A DNA stretch of 46,845 nt from contig CAYYJB010000012.1 in assembly GCA_964472135.1 (NCBI GenBank), positions 1 through 46,845 of the forward strand, given 5' to 3'. The stretch's first letter is position 1. Every line of letters begins with the position of its first letter. This document shows, in pieces, positions 16,960 through 25,860 of the stretch. A program made the translations under genes and the position numbers. Source of the stretch: JAUREX01 sp964472135. Its GTDB lineage: Bacteria; Pseudomonadota; Alphaproteobacteria; Rhodobacterales; Rhodobacteraceae. Below the pieces are notes generated by a model. It was not told the origin of the DNA. It was given only the letters and a program-made list of their open reading frames with translations, and did no database searches.

Positions 16960-17520
16960 CTACTCCAGATTGGTGTGGCGCGCGCGCATGGCCTCGGCGC
17001 TCATCCCGAGGCGGTCGCGCAGCGCGAGCACGAGGATCTCGAACACGAGATACTGCGCCCCCTCGAAGAGCGACCCCATCGGCAGGACGGAACGTGCCGG
17101 GCCGCGGTCGTCCGCCATCGTCTGGGCGGGGATCGCGAGGATGCGGTCGCAGGCGGCGGGCACCGCGCCGCCGGGTTGCGCCGTCACGCAGAGCGTCCGC
17201 GCCCCCGCGCGCCGCGCCACCCCGACGAGCCCCGCGACGGTCGAGAAATCGCCGGGGCCCGCGCTGACGATGAGCAGGTCGCCGGGGCCCACGGGGGGGG
17301 CCGACATGTCGCCCACGACATGGGCGTCGCAACCCAGATGATAGAGCCGCATGGCGAGCGCGCGCATCATGAGCCCCTCGCGCCCGACGCCGTAGCAGAC
17401 GATGCGGCGCGCGGCGGCGATCTCGGCCACCGCGGCGTCGATTTCGGCGGGGTCTGTCGCGGCGGCGGCGGCCCCCATCTCGCGGGCGGCGCGTGTGGCG
17501 AGGTCGGCGTGGTCGGTCAT
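16960..17520 (-). CDS. SIS-domain sugar-phosphate isomerase, 6-phospho-3-hexuloisomerase-like
   Basis: A 186-residue single SIS domain matching the length and pattern of 6-phospho-3-hexuloisomerase (HxlB/PHI). The sugar-phosphate loop VCYGVGREGL (41-50) precedes MRLYHLGCDAHVVGD. The catalytic glutamate is in GSLFEGAQ (Glu153), and the protein ends MRARHTNLE with the conserved His182. PHI converts D-arabino-3-hexulose 6-phosphate to fructose 6-phosphate. No hexulose-phosphate synthase is encoded here, so a formaldehyde-fixing role is unlikely and a 3-ketohexose-phosphate from another route is probable. It overlaps the next upstream gene by 4 bp. Confidence 0.82.
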   Translation of the reverse strand: MTDHADLATRAAREMGAAAAATDPAEIDAAVAEIAAARRIVCYGVGREGLMMRALAMRLYHLGCDAHVVGDMSAPPVGPGDLLIVSAGPGDFSTVAGLVGVARRAGARTLCVTAQPGGAVPAACDRILAIPAQTMADDRGPARSVLPMGSLFEGAQYLVFEILVLALRDRLGMSAEAMRARHTNLE

Positions 17521-18905
17521 CGCTTCATCCTTTCGAGGCGCCGTTGGGCGCCGAGCCCGGCATCCATCCCGCCCGCGATCCTGGGCACGACGGCGCCGAT
17601 GGCCGCCTGCAGCAACCCCGTCTCGTCGAGCAGGTCGAGCACGGTATAGCGCGAGCGCAGCCAGCGCGCATGGGCGATGCTGCGCGCCAGATGCGCCGCC
17701 GACACCCCGATCCCGGCCGCGTCGCAGGGCGCGCCCGCGGCCGAAAGGCGCGCGGCCATCTCGGGTGCGCGCATCAGCCGCCGGGCGAGCGTGTCGCGCA
17801 ATCCGGGCCAGACCTCGACGATGCGCCTGATGCGCGCGAGGCGCGCGTCGGGGGCGAGGTGTTTCTGCGCGGTTTCGGCGATCGCGCGCTCGGCGATCTC
17901 TCCCGGCCCGAGGCCCGCGCGGATCTCGGCCGCGAGGCGGTCCATGTCGGGGGCGTCGGCAGCGAGGCGCGCGGGATCGAGCCGCCCGAGGTCCTGCCCG
18001 ATCAGCCAGTCATAAAGCGCGAGGGTCGCGACGCAGCCGACCGCGACGCAGGCGCCGTGGCTGACGGGTTCGGCACCAAGGGCGAGGCCCTCCATCTCCC
18101 ACAGATGCGCGATCTGGTGGTCGGCGCCCGAGGCCGGGCGCGATGAGCCGTGCACCTCCATCGCGAGGCCGACGAGCGTCAGCCCGGTAAAGAGCCCCTC
18201 GATCGCGCCCGCCTCGCCGCGCGCGATCCGTTCGGGCGCGGCGAGCCACCCGTCCAGACCGTCCTGGACCATCGACCAGGCGACGGGGTCGAGCGGTTCG
18301 ATCCCGAGGCGGTCGGCGATGATCCAGTCGCCCCCGGCCGGCACCTTGCCCGCGAGGTCGCCATATCCCCACCCGGCCATGGCGCGGGGGGCGGCGGCGA
18401 TGATCTCGAGATCGGCCAGCAGAACGCGCGCGGGGGCGCAGGGGATCGTCTTCTTGAACCCCTTCTCGGCCAGCGGTGCCCCCGCCGAGGTGTACCCATC
18501 CATCGAGGCCGCCGTCGCGACCGACATGTAGCCGCGCCCGAGCGAGAACGCCGCGAACTTGACAAGGTCGTTGATCACCCCCGATCCGACCGCGACGGGG
18601 ATCGCGGGCGCGGCACCGATGGCCTGCGCGATCGCGCGCCCGAGATCGACCGAGGGTTTGGGCCGTGGCGATCCGGGCAGGATGTGGCTGCGCACCGCGA
18701 TGCCGGCGGCCTCGAGTATGCCCCGCAGCGCCGTTCCGGCGGCGCGCCATGTGTTCTCGTCGGCGACGAGGCAGACCGGACCGCCCCCGAAATGGCGCGC
18801 GAGCAGATCGGGCGCAGCGCGGAGCGCGCCCCGCCCCAGCGCGACCTCGGCGACCGCACTTGAGCGGGCGACGGCGGCGGCGATCTGCGCGCTGGCCGTG
18901 CTCAT
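17517..18905 (-). CDS. sn-Glycerol-1-phosphate dehydrogenase-like enzyme (AraM/EgsA family)
   Basis: A 462-residue member of the iron-alcohol-dehydrogenase / dehydroquinate-synthase superfamily. The NAD site motif is GSGVINDLVK (107-116), and TAASMDGYTSAGAPL and GYGDLAGK follow. Candidate metal ligands are Asp183, His263 (SGADHQIAH) and His283 (SHGACVAVG), matching the Asp/His/His set of AraM. AraM reduces dihydroxyacetone phosphate to sn-glycerol 1-phosphate. In this catabolic setting the enzyme may run in the oxidative direction or use a related polyol phosphate. The C-terminal extension is long, as in AraM. ATG at 18905 overlaps the ATPase stop (ATGA). Confidence 0.84.
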   Translation of the reverse strand: MSTASAQIAAAVARSSAVAEVALGRGALRAAPDLLARHFGGGPVCLVADENTWRAAGTALRGILEAAGIAVRSHILPGSPRPKPSVDLGRAIAQAIGAAPAIPVAVGSGVINDLVKFAAFSLGRGYMSVATAASMDGYTSAGAPLAEKGFKKTIPCAPARVLLADLEIIAAAPRAMAGWGYGDLAGKVPAGGDWIIADRLGIEPLDPVAWSMVQDGLDGWLAAPERIARGEAGAIEGLFTGLTLVGLAMEVHGSSRPASGADHQIAHLWEMEGLALGAEPVSHGACVAVGCVATLALYDWLIGQDLGRLDPARLAADAPDMDRLAAEIRAGLGPGEIAERAIAETAQKHLAPDARLARIRRIVEVWPGLRDTLARRLMRAPEMAARLSAAGAPCDAAGIGVSAAHLARSIAHARWLRSRYTVLDLLDETGLLQAAIGAVVPRIAGGMDAGLGAQRRLERMKR

Positions 18906-19972
18906 GCGGCCACCCCGCCCGAGGCGAGGGTGCGCCCGTCCGCGGCGAAGAAGTGCAGACGCGCGGCCGGCAGATCGGCCCCGATCCGCGCCCCGGCATC
19001 GAGCACCGTGTCGCCCTCGGCACGGATCACGAGCGTATCGCCCGCCTCGGTGCGCGCATAGAGATAGGCGTCGCCCCCGAGCGTCTCGCGCAGGGTCACG
19101 TCGAGGTCGATGTTCCCCTCACCCACCGGCCGGATCACGACGTGCTCGGGCCTTATGCCGATCCTGGCCGCACCGGCGGCGCCGGGGGGCGCGGAAATCG
19201 CGTGCCCGGCATAGGCGACCGAGGACGCATCCCGCGCCGCGACATCGAGGAAGTTCATCGCCGGCGCGCCGATGAAACCCGCGACGAACTCGGTCGCGGG
19301 CCGGTGATAGAGATCGAGCGGGGCGCCGACCTGCTCGATCCGGCCCCCGTTCAGCACCACGATCTTGTCCGCCATCGTCATCGCCTCGACCTGATCGTGG
19401 GTGACATAGATCATCGTCGCGCCAAGCTCGCGATGCAACGCCTCGAGTTCGACGCGCATCTGCACGCGCAGCTTGGCATCGAGGTTCGAGAGCGGCTCAT
19501 CGAACAGGAACACCTTGGGTTTCTTGACGATCGCGCGCCCGATGGCGACCCGCTGGCGCTGGCCGCCCGACAGCTGTGCGGGCTTGCGTTCGAGATAGTC
19601 CTCGAGCTGGAGGATGCGCGCGGCCTCTGCGATCCGCGCCTTGCGTTCCTCGGGGCTGAAGTTGTTGATCTTCATGCCGAAGTCCATGTTCTCGCGCACC
19701 GTCATGTGGGGATAGAGCGCGTAGGACTGGAACACCATCGCCACGTCGCGCTCGGAGGGGGCGAGGGCGGTGACATCGCGCCCGCCGATCGAGATCCGGC
19801 CCGCCCCGATCCCCTCGAGCCCCGCGATCGAGCGCAACAGGGTCGATTTCCCGCAGCCCGAGGGGCCGACGAACACCGCAAACTCGCCATCGGCGACATC
19901 GAGGCTCACGTCGCGGAGCGCCTGGACCGCGCCGTAGGACTTGTTCACCCCTTGAAGGCGCACCTCGGCCAT
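18902..19972 (-). CDS. Carbohydrate ABC transporter ATP-binding protein (UgpC/MalK/SmoK type)
   Basis: A 356-residue ATPase. Walker A is GPSGCGKST (from residue 36), the signature LSGGQRQR (134-141) and Walker B KVFLFDEP (154-160). A MalK-type C-terminal TOBE/OB domain has IGIRPEHVVI. ATG at 19972 gives the family-typical N-terminus MAEVRLQGVNKSYG; an upstream in-frame start at 20035 would lie in the control region. It is the first gene of the leftward operon and energises the permeases encoded on the other side of the shared promoter region. Confidence 0.93.
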   Translation of the reverse strand: MAEVRLQGVNKSYGAVQALRDVSLDVADGEFAVFVGPSGCGKSTLLRSIAGLEGIGAGRISIGGRDVTALAPSERDVAMVFQSYALYPHMTVRENMDFGMKINNFSPEERKARIAEAARILQLEDYLERKPAQLSGGQRQRVAIGRAIVKKPKVFLFDEPLSNLDAKLRVQMRVELEALHRELGATMIYVTHDQVEAMTMADKIVVLNGGRIEQVGAPLDLYHRPATEFVAGFIGAPAMNFLDVAARDASSVAYAGHAISAPPGAAGAARIGIRPEHVVIRPVGEGNIDLDVTLRETLGGDAYLYARTEAGDTLVIRAEGDTVLDAGARIGADLPAARLHFFAADGRTLASGGVAA

Positions 19973-20121
19973 CGTCCACCCCCCGACGCACGCGACACCC
20001 GCGGCCGCGCGCAACATTTTTTCGTTGACTCGCATCGTCCCATTACATTTATATGAAGTCGGTTACATTTGAAAGTCAACCGCACTCGTCAGTTTCCAAG
20101 GACCCTGGGGGAGGATACCAG
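19973..20121. promoter_or_regulatory. Divergent promoter and operator region of the sugar/polyol locus
   Basis: This A+T-rich island separates the two operons. TTACATTT is repeated directly at 20043-20050 and 20063-20070, exactly 20 bp (two helical turns) apart, each followed by a TGAAGTC or TGAAAGTC element. A 7-bp perfect inverted pair, GTTGACT (20024-20030) and AGTCAAC (20074-20080), brackets them. TTGACT at 20025-20030 can serve as a rightward -35 with weak -10 candidates near 20045-20055. The repeats are the natural operator candidates for the SorC-family regulator encoded at 23286. The binding protein gene has a strong ribosome-binding site (GGGGGAGGA, 20107-20115). Confidence 0.55.
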
Positions 20122-21459
20122 ATGAAACTCAAGGCTTCGGCGAGCGCCATCGCGCTCGCAACAACGGCCGCGCTCGCTGGCGGACAGGCAGGTGCCTGGT
20201 CGCTCGAAGAGGCGGCGAAACCCTACGCGGGCACGACGATCGACGTGCTCTTCCTCGACCGGCCCGGCTATGCCGCGGCCAAGCAGATGCTGCCCGAGTT
20301 CGAGGCCGCGACGGGCATCAAGCTCAACATCACGACGGTTCCCTACGAGAACGCGCTCGGCGAGCAGGTGCGCGACTTCGTGGCGGGCGGCGACATCGAC
20401 GTGGCGCTGATCGACCTCGTCTGGATCGGCAACTTCGCCGAGAACGGCTGGATCGAGCCGATCGAGACCTTCACCTCGAATCCCGATCTCGCCGATCCCG
20501 CGCTCGAGATCGACGATTTCTTCCCGCTCGTGCTCAATGCCTTCGGTGGCTGGAACGGCACCGTCTATGGCCTGCCCTTCGACAACTACTCGGGCCTGAT
20601 GTTCTACAATTCCTGCATGCTGAAGGACGCGGGCTTCGACGCGCCCCCGGCGACGTGGCAGGAACTCAAGGATGTCTACGGTCCGGCGCTGACCAAGGAC
20701 GGCAAATATGCCTTCGCGCTCCAGTCCAAGCGCAACGAGACCCAGTCGGCCGACAGCTTTGCGCGGATGCTCTGGCCGTTCGGGGGGTCGTTCCTCAATG
20801 CCGAGTTCCGCTCGAACCTCAATTCGCCCGAGAGCCAGGCCGGCCTGAACTTCCGGCAGGAGCTGATGCAGTACATGCCCGAGGGCATCGTCGCCTATGA
20901 CCACGCCGAGACGGTGAACGGCCTCGCGCAGGGCGATGTGGCGATGATCACGGAATGGTCGGCCTTCTACTCGACCCTCGCGAGCCCCGAGACCTCGACG
21001 CTCGGCGATTGCCTCGCCGTCGCGCCAGAGCCCAAGGGCCCCGCTGGCCGCAAGCCCGCGCTCGGCGGCTTCAGCCTCGCGGTCGCGACACAGGCCGACG
21101 ATGCCGAGAAGGCGGCGGGCTGGCTGTTCATCCAGTGGGTGACGTCGAAGGCGAACGCGCCGCGCTATCTCGAGCTTGGCGGCGTGCCCGCGCGCAAGTC
21201 GGCCTATGCCGATCCGGCCCTGGCGGAGACCTACAAGTTCATCCCCGCCCTCGTCGAAAGCTGGCAGGAGGGCGTGCCGGAGTTCCGTCCGCGCTTTGCC
21301 GAGTGGCCCGAGATCACCGAGATCGTGCAGGAGTGGGGCACGAAGATGATGCTTGGCGAAGTGTCGGTCGAGGCCGGCGCGCAGGAGATCGGCACCCGCA
21401 TGGAGGCCGTGCTCGACAAGGCGGGCTATTACAGCGGCAAGAAGCCCCTCGCGCAGTGA
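20122..21459 (+). CDS. Carbohydrate ABC transporter, periplasmic binding protein
   Basis: A 445-residue family 1 extracellular solute-binding protein. The signal peptide is MKLKASASAIALATTAALAG, with cleavage likely after GGQAGA. The mature part contains TIDVLFLDRPGYAAAKQMLP, the hinge region GLPFDNYSGLMFYNSCMLKD and the C-terminal LGGVPARKSAY motif common to sugar and polyol binding proteins. ATG at 20122 was chosen for its ribosome-binding site and because it starts the signal peptide; an upstream in-frame ATG at 20053 overlaps the operator repeats. The ligand cannot be deduced. Confidence 0.92.
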   Translation: MKLKASASAIALATTAALAGGQAGAWSLEEAAKPYAGTTIDVLFLDRPGYAAAKQMLPEFEAATGIKLNITTVPYENALGEQVRDFVAGGDIDVALIDLVWIGNFAENGWIEPIETFTSNPDLADPALEIDDFFPLVLNAFGGWNGTVYGLPFDNYSGLMFYNSCMLKDAGFDAPPATWQELKDVYGPALTKDGKYAFALQSKRNETQSADSFARMLWPFGGSFLNAEFRSNLNSPESQAGLNFRQELMQYMPEGIVAYDHAETVNGLAQGDVAMITEWSAFYSTLASPETSTLGDCLAVAPEPKGPAGRKPALGGFSLAVATQADDAEKAAGWLFIQWVTSKANAPRYLELGGVPARKSAYADPALAETYKFIPALVESWQEGVPEFRPRFAEWPEITEIVQEWGTKMMLGEVSVEAGAQEIGTRMEAVLDKAGYYSGKKPLAQ

Positions 21460-21497
21460 TCGGGGCTTGAACGGGGGGCGATCCCTCGTGAACAATC

Positions 21498-21526
21498 GCG
21501 GGGTGCCGGTCGATCCGGCACCCCGC
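21498..21526 (+). promoter_or_regulatory. Intercistronic 12-bp stem-loop after the binding-protein gene
   Basis: GCGGGGTGCCGG (21498-21509) pairs perfectly with CCGGCACCCCGC (21515-21526) around a 5-nt loop, in the 96-bp gap between the binding protein and the first permease. No U-tract follows. Such structures commonly stabilise the upstream mRNA or partly terminate transcription, so that binding protein exceeds permease. Confidence 0.65.
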
Positions 21527-21555
21527 ATTCGCCTCGGCAAGCAGGAAACGCCGCG

Positions 21556-22434
21556 ATGGCAACGAAGGTCGCCCGACGCACGATCATCGCCTTCCTCGGC
21601 CCCGCCGTCGCGGCGCTCGCGCTCGTGGGGATCGTGCCGCTCGGCTATGCGCTCTGGAAGAGCCTGCATTATTTCAACCTGACCAAGCGCAACCAGCAGG
21701 AGTTCGTGGGGCTCGAGAACTACGCCACCGTCCTGACCGACGAGGTGTTCTGGCAGGCGATGGCGCGGACGGCGACGCTGTTCTTCATCTCGGTCCCCGT
21801 CCAGATCGCGCTCGGGCTCGGCATCGCGCTCTTGCTGCACCGGCCCGGGCTCGGGTTCTTCAAGACGCTCACGCGATTGTCGCTCGTGCTGCCGATGGCG
21901 ACGACCTATGCCGTCGTGGGTCTGCTCGCGCAGGTCACGCTCAACCAGAAATACGGCGTCTTCAACCAGATGCTGGGCTGGGTCGGGGTCGAGCCGATCA
22001 ACTTCATCGGAGATCCGACGAACGCCTTCATCGGTGTCATCTTCTGGGACATCTGGCAGTGGACGCCCTTTGTCGCGCTCGTGCTGCTCGCGGGGCTTTC
22101 GACGGTCCCGCCCGAGATCGAGGAGGCGGCGCGCCTCGAGACGCGCAGCGCCTGGAAGGTGCTGCGGCATGTGCAGTTTCCCTTTCTCATCCCCTCGCTC
22201 GTCGCGGTCCTGATCCTGCGCACGGCCGATACGCTCAAGCTCTTCGACATGGTCTTCACCATGACGCGCGGCGGGCCGGGTTCGGCGACCGAATTCATCG
22301 CCGTGCTGATCGAGCGTGTCGGCAACCGGCAATTCGATATCGGCATGGCATCGGCGCAATCGGTGATCCTGCTCGTGCTCACGATCGTGCTGGCGCGGCT
22401 TTATATCCGCCTCTTCTACCGCGAGGTACGCTGA
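21556..22434 (+). CDS. Carbohydrate ABC transporter permease 1 (UgpA/MalF type)
   Basis: A 292-residue inner-membrane permease with about six hydrophobic segments. It starts with RTIIAFLGPAVAALALVGIVP. The cytoplasmic EAA loop EAARLETRSAWKVLRHVQFP contacts the ATPase. MTRGGPGSATEF in the last third is typical of sugar permeases. It is followed after one base by its partner permease. Confidence 0.93.
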   Translation: MATKVARRTIIAFLGPAVAALALVGIVPLGYALWKSLHYFNLTKRNQQEFVGLENYATVLTDEVFWQAMARTATLFFISVPVQIALGLGIALLLHRPGLGFFKTLTRLSLVLPMATTYAVVGLLAQVTLNQKYGVFNQMLGWVGVEPINFIGDPTNAFIGVIFWDIWQWTPFVALVLLAGLSTVPPEIEEAARLETRSAWKVLRHVQFPFLIPSLVAVLILRTADTLKLFDMVFTMTRGGPGSATEFIAVLIERVGNRQFDIGMASAQSVILLVLTIVLARLYIRLFYREVR

Positions 22435-22435
22435 G

Positions 22436-23269
22436 ATGTCCGAGGTCATCCCCGGGGGGCGGCGGGGCCTCGTGCTGCAGGGGCTCATGCTCGGGCTCAT
22501 CTGCCTGTTCTGCGTCTTTCCCTTCTACTGGATGGTGACGACGAGCCTGAAGACCCAGGTCGTCGCGCTCCAGTCGCCGCCCGCCTGGATCTTCACGCCG
22601 ACGCTGGCGAACTATGTCGAGGTGCTCTTTGCCGACAGGGTCGGGGTGTCGCTGCTCAACTCGATCATCGTGGCGGTGGCGACGACGGCGCTCGCGGTGG
22701 GGCTCGGCTGCCCGGCGGCCTATGCGCTCGCCCGCTTCGAGTTCCGCGGCAAGCGCGACCTGTGGTTCTGGTTCATCACCAACCGATTCGTGAGCCCGGT
22801 CGTGCTGGCCTTCCCCGTCTTCCTCATCTCGCGCGAGATCGGGCTGCGCGACACGCATCTCGCGCTCATCCTGATGTATCTGACCTTCACCATGCCGATC
22901 GTGATCTGGATCTGCACCGACCAGTTCCGCTCGATCCCCTATGAGCTCGACGAGGCGGCGCTGCTCGAGGGGGCGTCGCAGTGGCGGATCTTCCGGTCGG
23001 TGTGCCTGCCGCTCGCGATGCCGGGCGTGGCGGTGTCGGGCATCCTGTCGTTCATCTTTTCGTGGAACGAACTCCTGTTTGCCTATATCCTCGCGCCGAA
23101 GGCCGCCAAGACGGCACCTGCGATGGCCGTGACGTTCATGGAAGGCTACGACGTGCCCTATGGCAAGATCATGGCGACATCGACGCTGATCGTGGTGCCG
23201 GTGCTCATCTTCGCGATCATCGCCTCGAAGCACCTCGTGCGCGGCCTGACCATGGGCGCGGTCAAGTAG
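22436..23269 (+). CDS. Carbohydrate ABC transporter permease 2 (UgpE/MalG type)
   Basis: A 277-residue permease with about six membrane segments. The N-terminal FPFYWMVTTSLKT, the EAA loop DEAALLEGASQWRIFRSVCLP and FIFSWNELLFAYIL are all hallmarks of the MalG group. It forms a heterodimer with the preceding permease. The ATG follows the previous stop by one base (TGAGATG), so coupling is tight. Confidence 0.93.
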   Translation: MSEVIPGGRRGLVLQGLMLGLICLFCVFPFYWMVTTSLKTQVVALQSPPAWIFTPTLANYVEVLFADRVGVSLLNSIIVAVATTALAVGLGCPAAYALARFEFRGKRDLWFWFITNRFVSPVVLAFPVFLISREIGLRDTHLALILMYLTFTMPIVIWICTDQFRSIPYELDEAALLEGASQWRIFRSVCLPLAMPGVAVSGILSFIFSWNELLFAYILAPKAAKTAPAMAVTFMEGYDVPYGKIMATSTLIVVPVLIFAIIASKHLVRGLTMGAVK

Positions 23270-23285
23270 CCCGCGCCGCGCACCG

Positions 23286-24260
23286 ATGCCAAGGCCCCCG
23301 AAACTCCCGTCGCTCGACACCGAGGAACGTTTCCTCGCACAGGTCGCCTGGGCCTATCATGTCGAGGGGCTGACGCAGGAGAAGGTCGCGGACAAGCTCA
23401 AGGTCACGCGGCTGCGCGTGAACAAGGCGCTGTCGGAGGCGCACCGGCGCGGCCTCGTGCGGATCAGCTTCAACACGGCCTTCGCGGCCTGCGCCGAACT
23501 GGAGGCCGCGCTCGTTGCGCGTTACGGGCTTGCGCGCGCCTATGTCGCGCCTGCCCCGGCCGATCCGGCCGATGTGCAGACGATCGTCGGCGCGGCACTC
23601 GGCAACGTGCTGTCGGATGTGCTCGCGGCCGACACGGTGCGGCTTTTCGGGATGTCCTGGGGCAACACGCTCAACATCGCGACGCGCTTCGTTGCGGCGA
23701 TATCAAGGCCCGATCTCGAGGTGATCTCGGTCATGGGCGGGCTCACGCGGGGCTCGGACCTCAACAGTTTCGAGATCACGACGCGGCTGGCGGCGTTGCT
23801 CGGCGCCCAGCACAGTTTCTTCACCGCCCCCCTCTACGCGGGCTCGCGCGAGAGCCGCGACACGATCATGGAGCTTGACGTCTTCCGCGCGCTGCTCGCC
23901 AAGCTCCGGGCGGTCGACGCGCTCGCCATGGCGGCGGGGGATCTCTCGCAGCGGTCGCTGCTCATGCGCGACGGGCTGCCGCAGGATACGACGATTGCGG
24001 AACTGGTCGCGCGCGGCGGGGTCGGGGATGTGCTCGGCACCGTCATCGACGCCGCCGGCCGGCCGATCGACCACCCGATCAACGAACGTGTCATCGGGCT
24101 CGGGCTTGCCGATCTCGGGCGGATCCCGAACGTGATCCTGGCGGCGGGCGGGGCGCACAAGGTCGCGGTGATTGCGGCGCTCCTCGGGCTCGGTTGCGTC
24201 GATACCTTCGTCACCGACGAGGACACGGCGCGCAGCCTGCTCGGGGCGGGCAAGGGATGA
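23286..24260 (+). CDS. SorC-family transcriptional regulator
   Basis: A 324-residue sugar-responsive regulator. The N-terminal helix-turn-helix (LTQEKVADKLKVTRLRVNKALSEA, about residues 29-52) is followed by a SorC/DeoR-type phosphosugar-binding domain. That domain contains VRLFGMSWGNTL and ISVMGGLTRGSDLNSFEI. Such proteins sense a phosphorylated intermediate of the pathway they control. It is co-transcribed with the transporter and kinase genes. The direct repeats at 20043-20077 are its likely operators. The stop overlaps the next start (ATGA). Confidence 0.9.
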   Translation: MPRPPKLPSLDTEERFLAQVAWAYHVEGLTQEKVADKLKVTRLRVNKALSEAHRRGLVRISFNTAFAACAELEAALVARYGLARAYVAPAPADPADVQTIVGAALGNVLSDVLAADTVRLFGMSWGNTLNIATRFVAAISRPDLEVISVMGGLTRGSDLNSFEITTRLAALLGAQHSFFTAPLYAGSRESRDTIMELDVFRALLAKLRAVDALAMAAGDLSQRSLLMRDGLPQDTTIAELVARGGVGDVLGTVIDAAGRPIDHPINERVIGLGLADLGRIPNVILAAGGAHKVAVIAALLGLGCVDTFVTDEDTARSLLGAGKG

Positions 24261-25714
24261 GCGATCTCTGCCTCGGGATCGACCTCGGCACCTCGGGGAT
24301 CAAGGCCGTCATCCTCGCGGACGCCACGCGCGTCGTGGCCGAGGCCGCGACCCCCGTCGCGGTGTCGATCCCGCGCGTGGGCCACAGCGAGCAGGACGCC
24401 GACGGGTGGGTGGCGGGGGTGTTCGCCTGCCTCGACCGGCTGCGAGCCGAGGCCCCCACGGCGATGGCCGGGGTCGGGGCGATCGGGCTTTCGGGCCAGA
24501 TGCTCGCGGCGCTGCTGCTCGACCGCGACCTGCGGCCCCTGCGCCCGGCGATCCTGTGGAACGACCAGCGCGCGATCCGCGAATCTGCCGAGTTGCTGGA
24601 GCGGCGGCCCGACATCGGCCGGCGGACGAACGGCGCGCCCGATCCCGGGCTGACCGCGCCGAAACTTCTCTGGCTCGCGCGGCACGAGCCGCATCTTTTC
24701 GGGCGGGCGCGGATGCTCCTGCTCACCAAGGATTATGTGCGCCTCGCCCTCACCGGTGAGGTCGCGAGCGAGCCCACGGACGCGGGCGGCACGCAACTTC
24801 TCGATTGCGCGAGCGGTCGGTGGGATCCAGACCTCTGTGCGGCGGTCGGGTGGGATCCGGCGCATCTGCCGCCCCTCGTCGCGCCCTGGGCCGAGGCCGG
24901 GCACCTCCGGGCCGAACTCGCGCAGCGATTCGGTCTTCGCCCCGGCATTCCCGTCGCGGCGGGTGCCGGTGACAACATGGCCTCGACCCTCGGCGTGGGC
25001 GCGGCGCGGCCCGGTGACGCGGTGCTGACGGTCGGCACCTCGGGGGTGGCGTGCCTCGTCGATGAAGCGTTTCATCCGGGGCCGCAGCACGCGATCCTGA
25101 CCTCTGCGCATGCCGCGCCCGACACCTTCCTCTCGATGGGCGTGGTGATGAGCGCGACCGCCTCGCTCGACTGGATCGCGCGGGTGACGGGCCGGACGGC
25201 GGCGACGCTCGCGGCCGAGGCCGAGGATTTCGCCACGCAGGGCGACATCATGGACGCGCCCGTGTTCCTGCCGGCGCTGAACGGGATCCGCACCCCGCTC
25301 AACCGGCCGCAGGCGCAGGGGCGGATCGACGGGCTGCATCCGGGCGTCACGCCCGCGATGCTGGGTTATGCGACGCTCGAGGGGGTGGCATTTCAGATGG
25401 CGGATTGCGTTGCCGCGCAGCGCTCCGTGGGCGTGCGGCCCGAACGTTTCGCCATGGTCGGCGGCGGGGCGCGGAGCGATCTCTGGGTGCGCCTTGTGGC
25501 CACCGCGCTCGGCGAGGCCGTTTCGCTGCCTGACGGGGTGCATGTCGCGGGCCCCGCGGGCGCGGCGCGGCTTGCGGCCGTCGCTGCCGGCGCGCCGGTC
25601 GGGACACTGGCGAGCCCCGCGCGCGTCAGGCGAACGGTCGCGCCCGACATGGCGCTGCAGCCGCTGCTCGAGGCGCGGCGCGGCCGCTTTGCGGGCATGC
25701 TGCGCGATGGCTGA
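24257..25714 (+). CDS. FGGY-family carbohydrate kinase 1 (xylulokinase-like)
   Basis: A 485-residue kinase that phosphorylates a ketose or polyol with ATP. The phosphate-binding start LGIDLGTSGIKAVIL (residues 6-20) and ILWNDQRAI near 100 are present. The catalytic aspartate is in AAGAGDNMASTLG, and the C-terminal AMVGGGARSDLWVRLVA completes the FGGY fold. ATG at 24257 overlaps the regulator stop. Compared with kinase 2 it is more divergent from bona fide xylulokinase: substrate-binding SGQMLAALLL replaces the usual SGQMHG. It may therefore act on a different sugar. Confidence 0.87.
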   Translation: MSDLCLGIDLGTSGIKAVILADATRVVAEAATPVAVSIPRVGHSEQDADGWVAGVFACLDRLRAEAPTAMAGVGAIGLSGQMLAALLLDRDLRPLRPAILWNDQRAIRESAELLERRPDIGRRTNGAPDPGLTAPKLLWLARHEPHLFGRARMLLLTKDYVRLALTGEVASEPTDAGGTQLLDCASGRWDPDLCAAVGWDPAHLPPLVAPWAEAGHLRAELAQRFGLRPGIPVAAGAGDNMASTLGVGAARPGDAVLTVGTSGVACLVDEAFHPGPQHAILTSAHAAPDTFLSMGVVMSATASLDWIARVTGRTAATLAAEAEDFATQGDIMDAPVFLPALNGIRTPLNRPQAQGRIDGLHPGVTPAMLGYATLEGVAFQMADCVAAQRSVGVRPERFAMVGGGARSDLWVRLVATALGEAVSLPDGVHVAGPAGAARLAAVAAGAPVGTLASPARVRRTVAPDMALQPLLEARRGRFAGMLRDG

Positions 25715-25860
25715 CGCAAGGTCCGATGCGGGATTTCGGATCAGGCGCCGAGGGCCGCGCCGCCGCATCGGAGTCGCGAGGTCGCCTTGCTTGGCGGGGG
25801 CGCATGGCGGTTGGCCCGCAAGCCGTGCGGCGCGCGATCGTGGAGGGCGAGGCAGGTAAG

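Noticed and set aside
16960..17520. Ribulose monophosphate formaldehyde fixation, suggested by the 6-phospho-3-hexuloisomerase-like protein
   Set aside because: No hexulose-phosphate synthase is encoded nearby, and the gene is embedded in a carbohydrate transport and kinase locus.
20089..22500. A leftward open frame of about 800 codons opposite the binding-protein and permease genes
   Set aside because: It spans three real rightward genes and their spacers antisense, has low-complexity Arg/Glu-rich composition and no recognisable domain.
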